This document shows positions 63,582 to 64,000 of a stretch of 64,000 bases of DNA, piece by piece. The notes under the pieces were generated by a model. That model saw only the letters and a program-made list of their open reading frames with translations. It was not told the DNA's origin and searched no databases. This DNA is from Spirosoma aureum. Its GTDB lineage: Bacteria > Bacteroidota > Bacteroidia > Cytophagales > Spirosomataceae. Both the position numbers and the translations under genes were made by a program. The stretch's first letter is position 1. Every line of letters begins with the position of its first letter. The DNA lies in contig NZ_CP050063.1 in the NCBI RefSeq assembly GCF_011604685.1, forward strand, positions 5,230,501 to 5,294,500. Direction: 5' to 3'.

Positions 63582-64000
63582 TTAGAATGTGATCGTGCCG
63601 CCAATCGTGAAGGTTCGGGCCGGTGGGTATGCGAAGTTGTCGATGCCGTAGGTGGTATTGCTCGTGAAGTTTGAATTGACTTCCGGATCATAGCCAGAAT
63701 ACTTACTGACAGTCAGGAGGTTCTGCCCACTTACATAAACTCGTGCTGCGCGAATGGCTTTGGTTTTCAACGGGAGTCGATACCCCAGTGAGATGTTTTT
63801 GAGTCGTAAAAATGACCCATCTTCGATCAGATACGAGCTATTGAAAATACTCCACTGGCGGGCAGATGGTCGATTGTTGGACGGTTTTTCGGTTTGCCAG
63901 TGGTCATTGATAAAGCTTTTCAGTGGCGTAGCGCCGGGGTCCGTTTCGGTAATATTTCGGGTCTGATTGTACAGCTGATTGCCCTGTACACCCTGGAGAA
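63582..64000 (-). CDS. SusC/RagA-family TonB-dependent receptor, C-terminal part (runs off the window)
   Basis: The visible 138 codons are the end of the beta-barrel: SFINDHWQTEKPSNNRPSA, SSYLIEDGSFLRLKNISLGY, RAARVYVSGQNLLTVSKYSGYDPEVNS and a final IGGTITF with the C-terminal Phe needed for barrel assembly. The frame is open to the window edge, so it is a complete barrel end and not a pseudogene. Whether it has an STN domain and its own sigma/FecR genes cannot be seen. Its SusD follows by 42 bases. Confidence 0.92.
   Translation of the reverse strand, partial: LQGVQGNQLYNQTRNITETDPGATPLKSFINDHWQTEKPSNNRPSARQWSIFNSSYLIEDGSFLRLKNISLGYRLPLKTKAIRAARVYVSGQNLLTVSKYSGYDPEVNSNFTSNTTYGIDNFAYPPARTFTIGGTITF

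Overview
The window looks like chromosomal DNA from a member of the Bacteroidota, most likely a Spirosoma-like member of the Cytophagales. The reasons are the SusC/SusD pairs with ECF sigma factor and FecR partners, the c-type cytochrome maturation genes with a Cys-type CcmE, a TAnnTTTG promoter ahead of ccmB, the lack of Shine-Dalgarno sequences, and the mid-range base composition. No CRISPR array, rRNA, tRNA, prophage or intact insertion sequence was seen. Species-level placement is an inference.

Bases 1-8951 carry core physiology. On the minus strand are feoB (cut by the window edge), feoA and a TSUP-family transporter. On the plus strand is a compact cytochrome c maturation cluster (ccmB, ccmC, a ccmD-like gene, ccmE, ccmF) followed by a small membrane protein and a CNNM/CBS (GldE-like) protein. 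A soluble multi-PAS histidine kinase and leuB follow on the minus strand.

Bases 12549-28371 form the most coherent accessory block, all on the minus strand. An ECF sigma factor, FecR, an STN-bearing SusC, SusD and a beta-propeller protein end at a strong terminator. After it come a YhcH-family protein, a D-2-hydroxyacid dehydrogenase, a zinc alcohol dehydrogenase, a succinate-semialdehyde-type aldehyde dehydrogenase, an MFS carrier and malate synthase. The enzyme order suggests oxidation of a small hydroxylated compound to glyoxylate or succinate and entry into the TCA cycle as malate. xylA lies just upstream with a paired operator-like palindrome.

Bases 30782-43014 hold unlinked small genes: a secreted bicupin, a lipocalin-like protein, an M23-like protein lacking catalytic histidines, a DUF2911 protein, and small lipoproteins. 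They also hold one very large AT-rich secreted BNR/PKD/LamG protein that looks foreign. Intergenic regions here are long and mostly empty.

Bases 43096-53826 and 60421-64000 hold two further SusC/SusD loci, each paired with secreted FAD-dependent oxidoreductases of one paralogous family (three copies in all). This recurring association has no clear described function and is the best candidate for something new. Between them lie a Tat-exported epoxide-hydrolase-like protein with a DUF1223 thioredoxin-like protein, a LytS/LytTR two-component pair, an Ohr peroxidase, and a small ECF sigma factor overlapping a membrane protein gene.
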